NCBI GenBank assembly: GCA_002701745.1
Contig: NZWZ01000045.1
Span: 1 to 5,766 of the forward strand
Direction: 5' to 3'
Length of the DNA: 5,766 nucleotides
From: Flammeovirgaceae bacterium
Lineage (GTDB): Bacteria > Bacteroidota > Bacteroidia > Cytophagales > MED-G16
This document shows positions 5,461-5,766 of this stretch, piece after piece; position 1 is the first letter of the stretch, and each line of letters starts with the position of its first letter. A program made the position numbers and the translations under genes. Below the pieces are notes generated by a model. That model saw only the letters and a program-made list of their open reading frames with translations. It ran no database searches and was not told the DNA's origin.

Positions 5461-5766
5461 CCAAATATTTCTGAAACTAACTAAATTACTATGATCTTGT
5501 AATTTAATTGGCAATTTTGATGCATGAGCTTTGTATTCTGGATAACCAATAAATTTTACATAACCCTGTATTTGAGAATTATTTTGAATTAAAACACCAT
5601 TGTGAAATACGGTAATGTAAGCTGGAGATTCAACTCCACCATTCTCATTAAAAACCGGAGCTTTAAAAATTATATCATATGTCTGCCATTCGCCAGGTTT
5701 TTTTGAAGCATTAACCAAAGGACTATGTTGTTTGTAAACACTTCCAGCCTGCCCATTAGAATAAGT
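5446..5766 (-). CDS. DUF1080 / 3-keto-disaccharide hydrolase-like protein, C-terminal part
   Basis: The minus-strand frame is open from the window edge to the TAA at 5448-5446, giving the last 106 residues of a longer protein; the N-terminus, and any signal peptide, lies outside. The visible part matches the C-terminal half of the DUF1080 (3-keto-disaccharide hydrolase) jelly-roll domain: [10 protein letters not shown], then [38 protein letters not shown] and a terminal FRNIWIRNL. Members of the family in Bacteroidota and Planctomycetota are usually exported and associated with breakdown of glycosides; some cleave 3-keto-glycosides made by a partner oxidoreductase. Substrate and export cannot be judged from this fragment. 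The TTG codon at 5718-5716 reads as an internal Leu and is not the start. It converges on hslV with 2 bp between the stop codons, so it belongs to a different transcription unit. Confidence 0.85.
   Translation of the reverse strand, partial: TYSNGQAGSVYKQHSPLVNASKKPGEWQTYDIIFKAPVFNENGGVESPAYITVFHNGVLIQNNSQIQGYVKFIGYPEYKAHASKLPIKLQDHSNLVSFRNIWIRNL

Noticed and set aside
5716..5718. TTG as the start of a 90-residue gene
   Set aside because: The frame stays open to the window edge and the upstream residues ([10 protein letters not shown]) fit the DUF1080 domain, so this is an internal Leu of a truncated gene.

Overview
The window is a compact, strongly AT-rich stretch of bacterial chromosome that is almost entirely coding. 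Several traits point to a member of the Bacteroidota or a close relative, probably free-living and marine. The cytidylate kinase P-loop begins GHSGCGKST rather than the usual GPSG/GPAG. The window also holds a long YwqK-like MORN-variant repeat protein and a DUF1080 (3-keto-disaccharide hydrolase) gene. Start codons lack clear Shine-Dalgarno sequences, and a TAnnTTTG-type box lies upstream of one gene. The lineage is an inference; there is no rRNA or other decisive marker.

Left part, minus strand (3522 down to 1): four genes read in one direction and look like one operon. In transcription order they are a degenerate SRAP/YedK-family protein, a FabH-type beta-ketoacyl-ACP synthase III, an exported protein of about 18 MORN-like repeats, and cytidylate kinase (cmk, cut by the window edge). 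FabH follows the SRAP-like gene after 24 bp. The next two junctions overlap by 7 and 8 bp, so translational coupling is likely.

Centre: a 77-bp divergent intergenic region (3523-3599) must carry the promoters for both directions. It is the only intergenic gap longer than 24 bp, and no stretch over 300 bp lacks a gene.

Right part, plus strand (3600-5443): the dihydrolipoamide acetyltransferase (E2) of the pyruvate dehydrogenase complex, then hslV, the proteolytic subunit of the HslUV ATP-dependent protease, with a 1-nt TAATG stop/start overlap. Neither the E1/E3 partners of E2 nor the HslU partner of HslV is in the window. The E2 linker is encoded by a perfect CCTGCA hexanucleotide repeat. 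A convergent DUF1080 gene (5446-5766, N-terminus off the edge) ends 2 bp from hslV, and an imperfect hairpin spans both stop codons.

The most unusual item is the SRAP-family protein. Its fold signature is clear, but the catalytic Cys2, the Glu of GFYEW and the active-site His are all replaced. It therefore looks like a non-catalytic or repurposed paralogue of the abasic-site DNA-crosslinking enzyme. No mobile element, CRISPR array, tRNA or rRNA was seen.
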